64,000 nt of DNA from Planotetraspora mira (GCF_016863275.1 NZ_BOOO01000031.1:124001-188000); one strand, 5' to 3'. Positions 1 through 9,393 are shown, counted from the first letter of the stretch. Numbers and translations: made by a program. Notes: generated from the sequence alone by a model not told the origin.

Positions 1-744
1 CCGCGAGACTCCGGCGTCCCGCTGCGGGCTCGGGTCCACAGCCGCATCCTCGACGCCATCCGCTCCGGAGTGCTGCCGCCCGGGTCCATGATCCCGACGG
101 AGACGGAGCTCGGACAGCTCATGGGGGTCAGCCGCACCGTCGTGCGTGAGGCCCTGATGCTCCTGGACGAGGATGGTTTCCTCTTCTCCCGCCGCGGCGT
201 CGGACGCTTCGTGGCCGACACCCTCCCGCCGAGGGGACTCGAACGCATCAGGCCGCTCGAGGAACTCCTGAGCACGCCGACGTCTCCAGTCACGCTCCAC
301 CGCAGCGAGGTGACGCTCCAGCATCAGTCCGCCACCTTCGTCACCGAAGGGCTGGGACTGCGGGCGAACGCAACGACCTGGTTCTTCGAGACCGTCCTGT
401 CCCGCGACGGCGAGGCTGTCGCGCTCAGTCAGGAGCACTTCCCCGCCGCTGGGGCGATCGACGCCGACACCAGTGACGCGATCGCCGCCGCCATGCGGGC
501 GGCCGGCAGCGGCAGCCTGCTGTCGATCCTCCTGGACAGGTACGGGCCGCGGATCGGCCGCGGAGCCGTCCGGATCACGCCGGGCGTTCCCGGCGCGTCA
601 CGCGCGGCACTCCTCGGAACCCCCGCAGGCGAGCCCGTCCTGATCATGACGCAGACGGCCGCACTGAGCGGCGCGCCGTGCTACCTCGCCAAGCACCTGG
701 TCCTCGGCCGGGCAGGCCACCTGTCCGTCCTGCAGACCGGGTAG
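1..744 (+). CDS. GntR-family transcriptional regulator with UTRA domain (5' end outside window)
   Basis: The reading frame is open from base 1, and the first residues already belong to the GntR winged helix (helix 1, then IPTETELGQLMGVSRTVVRE as the recognition helix). The gene therefore starts upstream and an internal ATG at 70 is not the start. After the DNA-binding domain (about residues 1-75) comes a UTRA-type effector-binding domain ending near the stop, as in HutC-subfamily regulators that sense small metabolites. A major facilitator gene follows 76 bases downstream on the same strand and is the likely co-transcribed target. The ligand cannot be told from the sequence. Confidence 0.85.
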   Translation, partial: PRDSGVPLRARVHSRILDAIRSGVLPPGSMIPTETELGQLMGVSRTVVREALMLLDEDGFLFSRRGVGRFVADTLPPRGLERIRPLEELLSTPTSPVTLHRSEVTLQHQSATFVTEGLGLRANATTWFFETVLSRDGEAVALSQEHFPAAGAIDADTSDAIAAAMRAAGSGSLLSILLDRYGPRIGRGAVRITPGVPGASRAALLGTPAGEPVLIMTQTAALSGAPCYLAKHLVLGRAGHLSVLQTG

Positions 745-820
745 CGGCGCCCTCCCCGCCCCCGGCTCACGGCCCGCGCGCCGGGCCGCAGCCGTCATCC
801 ACCCCGCTGCAAGGATCCCC

Positions 821-2005
821 ATGCCGTACACCGTCGTCCTGCGCCGCCCCTACGTCGGCCGTCTCCTGGGCGGCTCCCTGATCGGGCGCCTCCCCGCAGC
901 CATGGCCGCCCTGGCCATCGCGCTGACACTCCGTCAAGTAGGCGCCGATTACGCGACCGTGGGCCTGGTCACCGGAACCTTCGCCGTGGCGCAGGCGATC
1001 GCGGGGCCGCTCCTTGGACGCTGCGTCGACCGGCTCGGGCAACCGAAGGTCCTCACCGCCTCGGCGATCGTCGCCTCAGGCGGATACGCGGTGCTGGCGC
1101 TGGCACCGCACAGCACGGCACTCGCCTTCCTCGGCGCGATCATCGCCGGAGCCGCCACCCCTCCCCTCGAGCCGTGCCTGCGCGCCCTGTGGCCGCGACT
1201 GGTGGAGCCCCGCGAACTGGAATCCGCCTACTCCCTGGACGCCGGCGCCCAGGAACTACTCTTCATCGCCGGACCACTGGCGGTGACCGGCATCGCGGCG
1301 GCGGGGTCCCCCCGGGCGGCCCTGTGGGTGTCGGCGGCTCTCGGCCTCGTGGGCGCCCTCGTGATGAGCACCTCGGAACCTTCACGATCATGGGCGCCGG
1401 CCGTACGGACACCGCACTGGCTCGGCGCTCTGCACAGCCCCGCCCTGCTGCTGCTCATCCTCGGCCTGGCCGGAGCGGGATTGGCGGTGGGATCGTTCAA
1501 CGTCTTCAGCGTGGCCTACGCCGACTCCCACCACATTCCGGGCGGAGCCGGAACCCTGCTGGCGCTGAACGCCACGGGGGCCCTCATCGGGGCGGTCTGC
1601 TACGGGACCTACGGCGCACGCCACTGGCAGGCCGCACCCGCGCGGAAGGCGGCACTGCTGGCGTTCGGCATGGCGGCCTCCTACTGGCTGGTGGCCCTGG
1701 TGCCCGGACCGATCGGCATGGCGGTGGTCGCCGTCGTCACCGGGGTCTTCTTCGCACCGCTGCTCTCCGTCTCCTTCGGCATGGTGGGCGACCTCGCCCC
1801 TGAGGGAACCGTCACGGAGGCGTTCTCCTGGTTGGTGACCCTGGTCGGCGCCGGCATCGCCGGCGGCTCGGCCGCCGGAGGCTCGCTGCTGCTACACGGC
1901 GGGCCGACCGTCGCCGCGGTGATGGGCGCGTGCGGAGTCACCGCGGGCGCGGCGCTGATGCTCGCCGGTCGGCGGCTGTTCGTCACCTCTCCGGCACAGG
2001 CCTGA
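821..2005 (+). CDS. MFS transporter
   Basis: A 394-residue hydrophobic protein with about twelve predicted membrane segments. A cytoplasmic loop after TM2 (GRCVDRLGQPKVL) matches the major-facilitator motif A position. AAGGAT stands 4 bases before the ATG. It resembles actinobacterial drug or metabolite efflux MFS proteins of about 400 residues. It lies just after a GntR/UTRA regulator, which suggests export or uptake of a compound sensed by that regulator. The substrate is unknown. Confidence 0.85.
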   Translation: MPYTVVLRRPYVGRLLGGSLIGRLPAAMAALAIALTLRQVGADYATVGLVTGTFAVAQAIAGPLLGRCVDRLGQPKVLTASAIVASGGYAVLALAPHSTALAFLGAIIAGAATPPLEPCLRALWPRLVEPRELESAYSLDAGAQELLFIAGPLAVTGIAAAGSPRAALWVSAALGLVGALVMSTSEPSRSWAPAVRTPHWLGALHSPALLLLILGLAGAGLAVGSFNVFSVAYADSHHIPGGAGTLLALNATGALIGAVCYGTYGARHWQAAPARKAALLAFGMAASYWLVALVPGPIGMAVVAVVTGVFFAPLLSVSFGMVGDLAPEGTVTEAFSWLVTLVGAGIAGGSAAGGSLLLHGGPTVAAVMGACGVTAGAALMLAGRRLFVTSPAQA

Positions 2006-2011
2006 CACTGA

Positions 2012-2042
2012 CCCTCTGCCGGAGCAGGAGGGCAGGGGCTCG
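2012..2042. terminator. Possible hairpin between convergent genes
   Basis: CCTCTGCC and GGCAGGGG can pair (one G-T wobble) around a roughly ten-base loop in the 143-base gap between the MFS gene and the oppositely oriented MMPL gene. There is no T-run, so intrinsic termination is only a possibility. Confidence 0.3.
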
Positions 2043-2148
2043 GTGTCGACGAGTGCGCGCCGGCGACGCCTCGCGGCGGCGCCGGCGCGCTTGTGCTCCT
2101 GCGATCCCGGTCAGGAGACTCCCCCCGTGATCGTTTCTGGAGTGAGTG

Positions 2149-4326
2149 CTAAGCCGAGACCTCTTCGCCGACTCGCTCATGCACCTGGGCGGCGCTTCCG
2201 GAGTGCGAGCCGCCTTCGACGTCGACATGGGGCAGGACACGGTCGATCAGGCGGGGAAGTCGCCAGGCTCGCGCGCCGAGCAGAGCCATGGCCGCCGGCA
2301 CGAGTGTCAGACGAACGACGAAGGCGTCGATGAGCACGCCGATGGTCAGAGCGAAGCCGATGGACTTGATGATGGGGTCGGCGCTGAAGATGAATCCGCC
2401 GAAGACGGCCGCCATGATCAGCGCCGCGCTGGAGACGACGCGGCCGCTGCGGGCGAGCCCGTGGTGGATCGCCTCGCGCGCGTTGCCGGTGTGCGAGTAG
2501 TGCTCCCGTATCCGGGAGACGAGGAACACCTCGTAGTCCATGGCGAGTCCGAACAGGACACCGATGAGCAGGACCGGGAGGAAACAGAGGAGGGGCGCCG
2601 CGGCGGCCACCTGGAAAACGCCACCGAGATGGCCCTCCTGGAAGACCCAGACGACGGCGCCGAGGCTGGCGGCGATCGACAGCAGGAAGCCCAGGACCGC
2701 CTTGACGGGGACCAGCACCGACCGGAACGCCAACATGAGCAGGACCAGCGCCAGAACGACGATGATGCCGATGTTCACCGGCAGTGCGCCGGAGAGTTTC
2801 GCCGACAGGTCGATGGCCGCGGCCGTGGTGCCGGCGACGTACATGGTCCCGCCCGCCTCGGTCACCGCATGGTGGTCGGCCCTGAGCCGCAGGACGAGGT
2901 CGGTGGTGGCCTGATCGTCAGGGCCGGTCTTGGGCACCACGCCGATCACGGCGACCGTACCGTCGCCGTTCGTGACGGGAGGTGCGACGGCTGCCACGTC
3001 TCCATCGGCGGCGAGGGTGGTGTGCAGTTCCGTCAGGACGCTCTTGGCGCGGTCGGCGGGGACGTCGGCCACGACCACGGACAGGGCCGCGTTGAAGCCG
3101 GGGCCGAACCCCTCAGAGAGCAGGTCGTAGCTGCGGTGCTGCGTGCTCGCCGCCGGCTGGCTCTGGTTGCCGGGCAGGCCCAGGCGCAGGTTCAGAGCGG
3201 GCATGGCCACGGCGAGCAGAGCCACGGTTCCGACCAGCAGGACGAGGACGGGCCTGCGGGTGACGATGCGCGCCCATGCGAGGCCCCAGGCGCCCGACTC
3301 CCCCGCACGCGTGCGGGGACGCGGGCGCAGGCGTTCACCGGCGTAGGCGAGGAGCGCGGGCAGGAGGGTGAGCGCCACGGCGACGGAGATCAGCACGGTG
3401 GCCGCCGCCGCCAAGCCCATGATCGCGAGGAACGGGATGCCGGTGGACGCCAACGCCGACAGGGCGATCACGACGGTGATGCCGGCGAAGGCAACGGCGC
3501 TTCCGGCCGTGGCGGTGGCACGCGCGATGGAGTCATGGACGTCGCTGCCGGGTTCCGCCAGTTGCTCGCGGTGGCGGGTGATGACGAACAGGGCGTAGTC
3601 GATGCCGACGGCCAGACCGATCATGAGCGCGAGGATCGTGGCGGTGCTGGTCATCTCCACGAACCGGGAGAGGAATTGCACGCCCAGGACGCCGACCCCC
3701 ACCCCGGCCAGGGCGGTCAACAGCGGCAACCCCGCCGCGACCAGGGACCCGAGCGCGACGGCCAGGACCACGAACGCGACGACCACGCCGGCGATCTCAC
3801 CCGGCCCGCCGACCTCGGTTTTCGGTGTCATGACGGATCCGCCGAAATCCACCTGGGCGCCCGCGGCGCGCAGCGGCTCCATGGCGCCGGTCAGTTCGTC
3901 CTTCGCCGACTCGGGCACGTCCGCCGCAGGTTCCCGGAACACGACGTCGGCGTAGCCGATCCGCTTGTCGGCGGAGATCGCGCGCGTCTGCGCCGGGTCG
4001 GACACCCTCTCGACTCCGGGTACGGCCTGGGCCTTCTCCAAGCCGGCGGTCAAAGCCTTCGCGATGCCCGGCTCGTCGAGCGTGCTGCCCGCCGGCGCGG
4101 CGAACACCACGCGGGCGGTGCCGCCTGCAGCAGCGGGAAATTCCTTCGTCAGCAGGTCCTGCGCCTTTTGGGACTCGATTCCAGGCACCGAGAACGACGT
4201 CGCGAGCTTGCCGCTCAGGGTCACCCCGAGTGCCCCCACCACCGTGAGCAGCAGAAGCCAGGTCAGCACCACCCGCCCTCGCCGGCGTGCCGCCCAGTGC
4301 CCCAGTCCATACAGCCGTCCGGCCAA
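2149..4326 (-). CDS. MMPL/RND-superfamily membrane transporter
   Basis: A 725-residue protein with the MMPL layout: TM1 near residues 17-38, a large extracytoplasmic domain (about 40-180), TM2-6, a second membrane segment (TM7) before a second extracytoplasmic domain (about 370-510), then TM8-12. Repeated motifs such as GLAVGIDYALFVITRHRE and LLFGLAMDYEVFLVSRIRE occupy the two equivalent TM4/TM10 positions, where aspartates carry the proton relay in this family. The MmpL/ActII-3 type exports lipids or drugs using proton motive force. It is divergently transcribed from a TetR gene 93 bases away, a classic exporter/repressor pair. Confidence 0.93.
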   Translation of the reverse strand: MAGRLYGLGHWAARRRGRVVLTWLLLLTVVGALGVTLSGKLATSFSVPGIESQKAQDLLTKEFPAAAGGTARVVFAAPAGSTLDEPGIAKALTAGLEKAQAVPGVERVSDPAQTRAISADKRIGYADVVFREPAADVPESAKDELTGAMEPLRAAGAQVDFGGSVMTPKTEVGGPGEIAGVVVAFVVLAVALGSLVAAGLPLLTALAGVGVGVLGVQFLSRFVEMTSTATILALMIGLAVGIDYALFVITRHREQLAEPGSDVHDSIARATATAGSAVAFAGITVVIALSALASTGIPFLAIMGLAAAATVLISVAVALTLLPALLAYAGERLRPRPRTRAGESGAWGLAWARIVTRRPVLVLLVGTVALLAVAMPALNLRLGLPGNQSQPAASTQHRSYDLLSEGFGPGFNAALSVVVADVPADRAKSVLTELHTTLAADGDVAAVAPPVTNGDGTVAVIGVVPKTGPDDQATTDLVLRLRADHHAVTEAGGTMYVAGTTAAAIDLSAKLSGALPVNIGIIVVLALVLLMLAFRSVLVPVKAVLGFLLSIAASLGAVVWVFQEGHLGGVFQVAAAAPLLCFLPVLLIGVLFGLAMDYEVFLVSRIREHYSHTGNAREAIHHGLARSGRVVSSAALIMAAVFGGFIFSADPIIKSIGFALTIGVLIDAFVVRLTLVPAAMALLGARAWRLPRLIDRVLPHVDVEGGSHSGSAAQVHERVGEEVSA

Positions 4327-4373
4327 GGCCCGACCCCTTTCCGTTCACAGAAAGATTGCATTCGACGGCAAAC

Positions 4374-4413
4374 TTACATCCCATGGTAAATATGCGATGA
4401 CGAGGGGTATCCT
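4374..4413. promoter_or_regulatory. Operator/promoter region between MMPL and TetR genes
   Basis: TTACATCCCATGGTAA (4374-4389) has TTAC/GTAA ends and lies in the 93-base divergent gap. It overlaps where the -35 of the TetR promoter should be. A -10-like TATCCT (4408-4413) ends six bases before the TetR ATG, so that mRNA is probably leaderless. A TetR repressor binding here would control both genes. The inverted symmetry is limited to the ends, so the exact operator is uncertain. Confidence 0.45.
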
Positions 4414-4419
4414 GGGCGC

Positions 4420-4998
4420 ATGTCCGTCGGAGGAGTGCGCGAGCGCAGCAAGGCCCGCCGCCGTGACGCGATCACCAGGACGGCGTACCGCCTGTTCGCC
4501 GAGCGCGGCTTCGCCGCGACCACCATCGCCGACATCGCCGCCGAGGCCGATGTGGCACCGCGGACGGTGACGTTGTACTTCCGGTCCAAGCACGACATCG
4601 CCTTCTCGCGCTTCATCGCCTCCACGCAACGGCTCACCGACGCCCTGCGGGGACGATCTCCGAAACAGAGCGCTCTGGACGTACTGGGCGAGTGGCTGCG
4701 CGCCGAGGCCGCCGCCCGCAGCGACCTGGACGATCTGCAGCAGCGGATGTTCGACGCCAACCCCGAACTCCAGGCCCTGCAGCGTGCTCACCTGGCCGAC
4801 GCCATCCAGGAGGGAACCGCCGCCGTCGCGGCCGACGTCGGCGCCTCCCCCGAGGACGTCGGTCCCCGGATCGTCGCGGCCGCCACCATGGCCGTGATGT
4901 ACGAGGTCTACTGCAGCCGGCACGACCTCGAGCGAGAGCGTGCTCTCGAGATCGCGTTCGCGTTCCTGAAGGCCGGCGTCAGCGCACTGTCCCGGTGA
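4420..4998 (+). CDS. TetR-family transcriptional regulator
   Basis: A 192-residue protein. The N-terminal helix-turn-helix (about residues 12-58, including AERGFAATTIADIAAEADVA and RTVTLYFRSKHDI) is a clear TetR_N domain. The all-helical C-terminal part would bind ligand and form the dimer. It is transcribed away from the MMPL exporter and is probably its local repressor. No Shine-Dalgarno sequence is visible and the -10 is close to the ATG, which fits leaderless translation. Confidence 0.92.
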   Translation: MSVGGVRERSKARRRDAITRTAYRLFAERGFAATTIADIAAEADVAPRTVTLYFRSKHDIAFSRFIASTQRLTDALRGRSPKQSALDVLGEWLRAEAAARSDLDDLQQRMFDANPELQALQRAHLADAIQEGTAAVAADVGASPEDVGPRIVAAATMAVMYEVYCSRHDLERERALEIAFAFLKAGVSALSR

Positions 4999-5089
4999 GC
5001 TCCCCCGGCCGGCCACGCCACATGGCACGTCGGCGGCTGAGCGAGCCGGGCGCCCCGTGGGTCGACCGACTCGCCGCCGGGCCTCGGCG

Positions 5090-5392
5090 CTAGCCGTTCG
5101 CGGGCACCACCCCCGCCGAGTACGCGCCGACCAGGGTGGCGTCGTCTCGGGCGGGACCGACGGCCACCCGGTCACCGAAAGCGCGTTGGAACTCCTGGAA
5201 GGCGGCCAGTTCGGGCAGACCCTCACCGTCGACCACATGCACGAAGGTGACGCCGTCGGCCAGCCGGAAGGAGCTGTAGTGCAGGCCGGGTGGCGCCGTG
5301 CGCGCCAACTCCGCGAAGACGTTCTCGATCAGGCGCTGGTTCTCGTCGGCGGCCTCGGGCCTGGTCTGATAGCGGATCACTGCTGCGGTCAT
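5090..5392 (-). CDS. Small ABM-like / dimeric alpha-beta barrel protein
   Basis: About 100 residues with the pattern of a ferredoxin-like alpha/beta monooxygenase fold: an N-terminal strand (AAVIRYQTRP), a helix carrying DENQRLIENVFAEL, central strands (HYSSFRLADGVTFVHVV) and a second helix (FQEFQRAFGDR). Such proteins act as dimeric quinol monooxygenases or have unknown roles. GAGGGGAACC precedes the ATG at 5392. It is transcribed divergently from the DHA2 exporter gene and shares a palindromic control region with it. Confidence 0.7.
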   Translation of the reverse strand: MTAAVIRYQTRPEAADENQRLIENVFAELARTAPPGLHYSSFRLADGVTFVHVVDGEGLPELAAFQEFQRAFGDRVAVGPARDDATLVGAYSAGVVPANG

Positions 5393-5449
5393 CACGGTTC
5401 CCCTCGGTCTTCTGCTGTCACTTCTTCTGACCGCGCCGACACCCCGAAT

Positions 5450-5464
5450 TCATCGCCGCGATGA
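5450..5464. promoter_or_regulatory. Palindromic operator candidate between ABM-like gene and DHA2 exporter
   Basis: TCATCGC, one C, then GCGATGA form a perfect 7-base inverted repeat (5450-5456 and 5458-5464) in the 128-base divergent gap. Its position between two promoters suggests a regulator site controlling both genes. No repressor gene is adjacent, so the binding protein is unknown. Confidence 0.5.
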
Positions 5465-5520
5465 GTTCGGTCCTCCGCCGCTGTCAGTACCGGTGACAAG
5501 CGAACTTCTGGAGGACCCTG

Positions 5521-6942
5521 GTGAGCAGCAAGGAACGGACGACCGCCGAGCAACGTCGGGTGCTGGGCCTGACCTCCATCGGCTCGGTGATGGTGGCGCT
5601 CGACGTCCTGGTGGTCGCCGCGGCCCTGACCACCATCAGGCAGGATCTCGGCGCCTCGATCGAACAGCTGGAATGGACGGTGAACGCCTACAGCCTCAGC
5701 TTCGCGATGCTCCTGGTGACCGCGGCGGCGATCGGCGACCGTTGGGGCCGGCGACGGACCTTCGCGGCCGGCCTGGCCGTCTTCACCGTCGCGTCGGCCG
5801 CCTGCGCGATGGCGACCTCGGTGCCGTTGCTGATCGCCGCCCGGACCGTCCAGGGAATCGGCGCGGCGTTCGTGATGCCGTTGGCGATGAGCCTGCTCGG
5901 TGCCGCCTTCCCGCCTGAACGCCGCGGCTGGGCGATCGGCGTCTTCAGCGGCCTGACCGGTCTGGCGGTGCTGGGCGGTCCGATGATCGGTGGTGCCGTG
6001 ACCGAAGGACTCGCCTGGCAATGGATCTTCTGGATCAACGTGCCGGTCGGCCTCCTGGCGGTTCCCCTCGTCCGCCGGTGGATCCCCGAGAGCAGGGGGG
6101 CGGCTCGCCGGCTCGATCCGGGTGGAGCGACGCTGATCACGCTCGCCGTCCTCGGCCTGGTCTGGGGCGTCGTCCGCGGGACCGCGGCGGGCTGGGACAG
6201 CCCAGAGGTGATCGGCTCGTTCGTGCTCGGAGGCCTCCTGTTGCTGGGGTTCCTGGCCTGGGAGAGGCGCGCGCCGCAGCCGATGGTGCCCCCGGCGTTC
6301 TTCCGCTCGAGGGCGTTCTCGGCCGGCAACGCAGCCGGCTTCTTCCTGACCGCGGCGCTCTTCGGCGCCGTGTTCTTCCTCGCCCAGTTCATGCAGGCCG
6401 CCTTCGGCTCCGGTCCTATGAAGGCCGGGCTGCAACTCCTGCCATGGACGGCCACGCTCTTCCTGGTGGCGCCCATCGCCGGCCGTCTGGTGGATCGGAT
6501 CGGTGAACGTCCACTGGTGGTGACCGGGCTGGCCGGTCAGGCGGTCGGCATGTTCTGGATCAGTCAGGTCAGCGGCGGCACCGTCCACTACTCCGAACTG
6601 GTCCCGCCGCTCATCGTGGCCGGTTGCGGCGTCTCGATGGCGATGCCGGCGACGCAGAGCGCCGCCATCGGAGCGCTGCCCCGAGAGGCCGTCGGAATCG
6701 CCTCGGGCATCTACAGCATGATGCGGCAACTCGGCGGCGTCGTCGGAGTCGCCGTACTGGCTGCGGTGTTCGCCGCCGCCGGAGGCTACGAGTCCTTCGC
6801 CACCGGGTTCACCCGAGCCTTGGCCGTCTGCGGCGTACTGTCGTTGCTCGGAGCACTCGCAGGAGTCGGGATCACCACGCGGCGTCGTACAGGTCCGGGT
6901 GCACAGGTCGCCCGGCAGGAGCCGGTCGAGGAGTTGAGTTGA
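5521..6942 (+). CDS. DHA2-type (EmrB/QacA) MFS exporter, 14 TM
   Basis: A 473-residue protein beginning with GTG behind GGAGG. The first TM carries LDVLVVAAALTTI (DHA2 motif D1-like), motif A is GDRWGRRRTFAAG after TM2, and motif C (GLTGLAVLGGPMIGGAV) is in TM5. About fourteen membrane segments are predicted, typical for proton-driven multidrug efflux. Its stop (TGA) overlaps the TTG start of a SigG-like sigma factor, so the two are translationally coupled. The drug substrate is not predictable. Confidence 0.92.
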   Translation: MSSKERTTAEQRRVLGLTSIGSVMVALDVLVVAAALTTIRQDLGASIEQLEWTVNAYSLSFAMLLVTAAAIGDRWGRRRTFAAGLAVFTVASAACAMATSVPLLIAARTVQGIGAAFVMPLAMSLLGAAFPPERRGWAIGVFSGLTGLAVLGGPMIGGAVTEGLAWQWIFWINVPVGLLAVPLVRRWIPESRGAARRLDPGGATLITLAVLGLVWGVVRGTAAGWDSPEVIGSFVLGGLLLLGFLAWERRAPQPMVPPAFFRSRAFSAGNAAGFFLTAALFGAVFFLAQFMQAAFGSGPMKAGLQLLPWTATLFLVAPIAGRLVDRIGERPLVVTGLAGQAVGMFWISQVSGGTVHYSELVPPLIVAGCGVSMAMPATQSAAIGALPREAVGIASGIYSMMRQLGGVVGVAVLAAVFAAAGGYESFATGFTRALAVCGVLSLLGALAGVGITTRRRTGPGAQVARQEPVEELS

Positions 6943-7892
6943 ACCTCGAGGACGAGTTCGCGCAGTACCGGAGTGAGCTGGTCGCGCACTGCTATCGGAT
7001 GTTCGGATCGCTGCACGACGCGGAGGACGCGGTACAGGAGACGTACCTGCGGGCGTGGCGGGGGTTCGCGGAGTTCGAGCAGCGTTCGTCGGTCAGGACC
7101 TGGCTCTACCGAATCGCCACCCGGGTCTGTCTGAACGCCTTGCAGCACAGCAGCCGCCGGATGGTGCCGTCGGCTTTGGGCGCTCCCGGCACCGACCCGG
7201 ATGACCTGGAGGCGCAGGCGCTGGAGACCAGTTGGCTGGAGCCGTTCCCCGACCTGATGTTGAGCGCCGACCCGGCTCTGGTCGTGGGCACTCGGCAGAG
7301 CCTCAGACTGGCGATGGTCGCCGCGCTGCAGCACCTGCCACCGCGGCAGCGCGCCGTACTGATTCTGCGGGATGTGCTCGCATGGCAGGCATCTGAGGTG
7401 GCCGACCTGCTCGACACGACCACTGCGGCGGTCAACAGCTCACTGCAGAGGGCTCGTGCCGAGCTGGCCAAGATCGCACCCGCCGAGGACCAGTTCAGCG
7501 AACCGGACGAGCCCGGACGTCGTGCCCTGCTCGACCAGTACGCCAAAGCCTTCGAGGACGCCGACCTGGTCGCTCTGGAAGGTCTGCTGACTCAGGACAC
7601 CCGGTGGGAGATGCCGCCGATCCCGACCTGGTTCGACGGTCGCGATGACGTTATGCGCCTGCTGAGAGTGAAGATGACGCCCGGAACGGCCCTGCGGATC
7701 ATGGTGGAGACGTCCGCGAACGGGCAACCGGCGTTCGCGAAGTACATCCGCGGTCGCGGCGGCGCCTTCCACGCGCACTCGATCCAGGTGCTGACCTTGA
7801 CCGAAGCAGGCGTCTCCTCGGTGCTCGCCTTCCATCGGGCGGACCTGTTCGGCTCCTTCGGCCTACCGATCGACCGCTTTCCACAGGTGTGA
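6939..7892 (+). CDS. SigG-like ECF RNA polymerase sigma factor with SnoaL-like C-terminal domain
   Basis: About 317 residues from a TTG that overlaps the exporter stop (TTGA), with GAGGAG five bases upstream. Region 2 (YRSELVAHCYRMFGSLHDAEDAVQETYLRAW) recognises the -10, and region 4 (LPPRQRAVLILRDVLAWQASEVADLL) the -35. A SnoaL/NTF2-like domain occupies about residues 200-317. This layout matches the mycobacterial SigG group, in which the C-terminal domain modulates activity and no classical anti-sigma is needed. The reading frame stays open upstream of 6939, but there it runs antiparallel to nothing real and overlaps the exporter. Confidence 0.88.
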   Translation: MNLEDEFAQYRSELVAHCYRMFGSLHDAEDAVQETYLRAWRGFAEFEQRSSVRTWLYRIATRVCLNALQHSSRRMVPSALGAPGTDPDDLEAQALETSWLEPFPDLMLSADPALVVGTRQSLRLAMVAALQHLPPRQRAVLILRDVLAWQASEVADLLDTTTAAVNSSLQRARAELAKIAPAEDQFSEPDEPGRRALLDQYAKAFEDADLVALEGLLTQDTRWEMPPIPTWFDGRDDVMRLLRVKMTPGTALRIMVETSANGQPAFAKYIRGRGGAFHAHSIQVLTLTEAGVSSVLAFHRADLFGSFGLPIDRFPQV

Positions 7893-7911
7893 AGGGGCGA
7901 GAGGGAGGTGG

Positions 7912-9393
7912 CTATCGGCGCACGGGCCGCGCATCGTTCTCGCTCCGGTCATCGAGGTCATCGAGGTCATCCGGAGTCCGGCCGTCGGCGCTGTCTGCGG
8001 CGCGGCCGATGCGGGACAGGGAGCGATCGGCGACGGTGGCGATGAGGAACATCGCGGCGACGACGAGAAGGAGCCGACTGAGGTCGTGCAGGCCTCCGGT
8101 GGTGGCGCCGTGTTTGTAGAAGGCGGCGTTGGCGGCGGAGGCCAGCAGCGCGCCGAGGTACATGAAGGTGCGCAGCAGCCCGGCGGAGGAACCCATGCGG
8201 GCGGGGTCGGCCTGGGCGTAGAGGGCGTTCTGGTTGGCCAGGCCGTTCAGCCCTTGGGGAATGCCGATGACCGCGCCCAGGAGGGCCAGCAGCCAGATGG
8301 GGCTGGAGGCGTCGAGCAGCAGCAGCGCGGCGCAGCCGATGATCTGAACCAGGGCGCCGACAAGCAACTTGCCGCGGACCTCGGTCCTTCGGCCGGTGGC
8401 GGCGGTCACGACGATGGCGGCGGCTGACATCGGCAGCAGGACCAGCCCGGCCCCCGAGGCGCTGAGGGAACGGCCCTCCTCCAGCCACGGGGTGAAGCCG
8501 TACAGGAAGGCATAGGAGGTGGTGGCGGTCAGCAACTGGCGGCCGTAGGTGGCCAGCAGCGGAGCGTTGCCGCGCAGCACACGCAGGTCGATGAACGGCT
8601 GCACGCACCGCAACTCCCGCCAGGCGAAGCCCGCCCCGACGACGGCGGCGATCACCAGGAGATACCACTGGTCGAGGCCGGGGTTCATCAGGAACAGCAT
8701 TAACGCGGTGAGCATCCCCGCGAACAGGATCATGCCCAACACGTCCGCCCGCTGGGCGGGGCCGGTTTCCTTCCCCAGCCTCGCCCGCCTCGGCAGGCGG
8801 CGCGCCCCCAGGACGAGGCAGGACGCCGACAGCGGTACGTTGATGGCGAAGATCAGGTGCCAGCCGCCCGCGCCGATCAGCAGGCCGCCCAGCGTGGGGC
8901 CGATCACCGCGATGACCTGGTTGGAGATCGACAGTGCGGCCAAGATGCCGCTCGGGCTCTTCATCCCGGTGCGGTCGGACTCCGTGCGCAGCAGGTACAT
9001 CGACGCCGGATACGCCGCGGACGTCCCGAAGCCCAGCAGCACGCGGGAGACGATCAGCATCCCCAAATTCGGCGCGAACACGCCCATCAGTCCGGCGACA
9101 CCGACCAGCGCGGTGCCGGTCAGATAGAGAAGACGCGGGCCATGGGAGTCGACCAGCCGGCCGATGACCGGCTGCCCGACCGCGGTCGCCAGATACAGGG
9201 CCGAGACCAGCCACGCCGTCTGCGCGGGCGCCGCGTGGAACGCCATCCCGATCGGGATCAGCGCCACCGCAAGCATGGAGGAGTTGATCGGGTTCAGCAC
9301 CGAGCCCAGGATCATCGGCGCGATCAGCTTGCGGTTGAAGCCGCCCGGATCAGCCGGTCTCCGGCGGTGTATCCGCTCCACGACACCCGTCAC
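7912..9393 (-). CDS. MFS transporter
   Basis: A 493-residue protein with about fourteen hydrophobic segments, including motif A after TM2 (GRLVDSHGPRLLYLTG). The start is set at the GTG that overlaps the stop of the upstream marR gene (GTGA). Upstream in-frame codons belong to marR and are not used. The C-terminal tail is acidic (DDLDDLDDR) and is encoded by three 9-base tandem units at 7947-7973. Coupling to a MarR regulator suggests a drug or aromatic-compound exporter. Confidence 0.88.
   Translation of the reverse strand: MTGVVERIHRRRPADPGGFNRKLIAPMILGSVLNPINSSMLAVALIPIGMAFHAAPAQTAWLVSALYLATAVGQPVIGRLVDSHGPRLLYLTGTALVGVAGLMGVFAPNLGMLIVSRVLLGFGTSAAYPASMYLLRTESDRTGMKSPSGILAALSISNQVIAVIGPTLGGLLIGAGGWHLIFAINVPLSASCLVLGARRLPRRARLGKETGPAQRADVLGMILFAGMLTALMLFLMNPGLDQWYLLVIAAVVGAGFAWRELRCVQPFIDLRVLRGNAPLLATYGRQLLTATTSYAFLYGFTPWLEEGRSLSASGAGLVLLPMSAAAIVVTAATGRRTEVRGKLLVGALVQIIGCAALLLLDASSPIWLLALLGAVIGIPQGLNGLANQNALYAQADPARMGSSAGLLRTFMYLGALLASAANAAFYKHGATTGGLHDLSRLLLVVAAMFLIATVADRSLSRIGRAADSADGRTPDDLDDLDDRSENDARPVRR
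7947..7973. repeat. Three tandem 9-base units encoding an Asp-rich tail
   Basis: GGTCATCGA occurs twice, followed by GGTCATCCG, directly adjacent. On the coding (minus) strand they give an Asp-Asp-Leu tail at the C-terminus of the MFS protein. This is probably slippage-type expansion with no separate role. Confidence 0.6.

Noticed and set aside
2146-4389. Very long plus-strand open frame (747 codons) opposite the MMPL gene
   Set aside because: It is the antisense shadow of the MMPL transporter: composition is Asp/Gly/Arg/Gln-rich low complexity, there is no family match, and the minus strand has clear TM and RND motifs.
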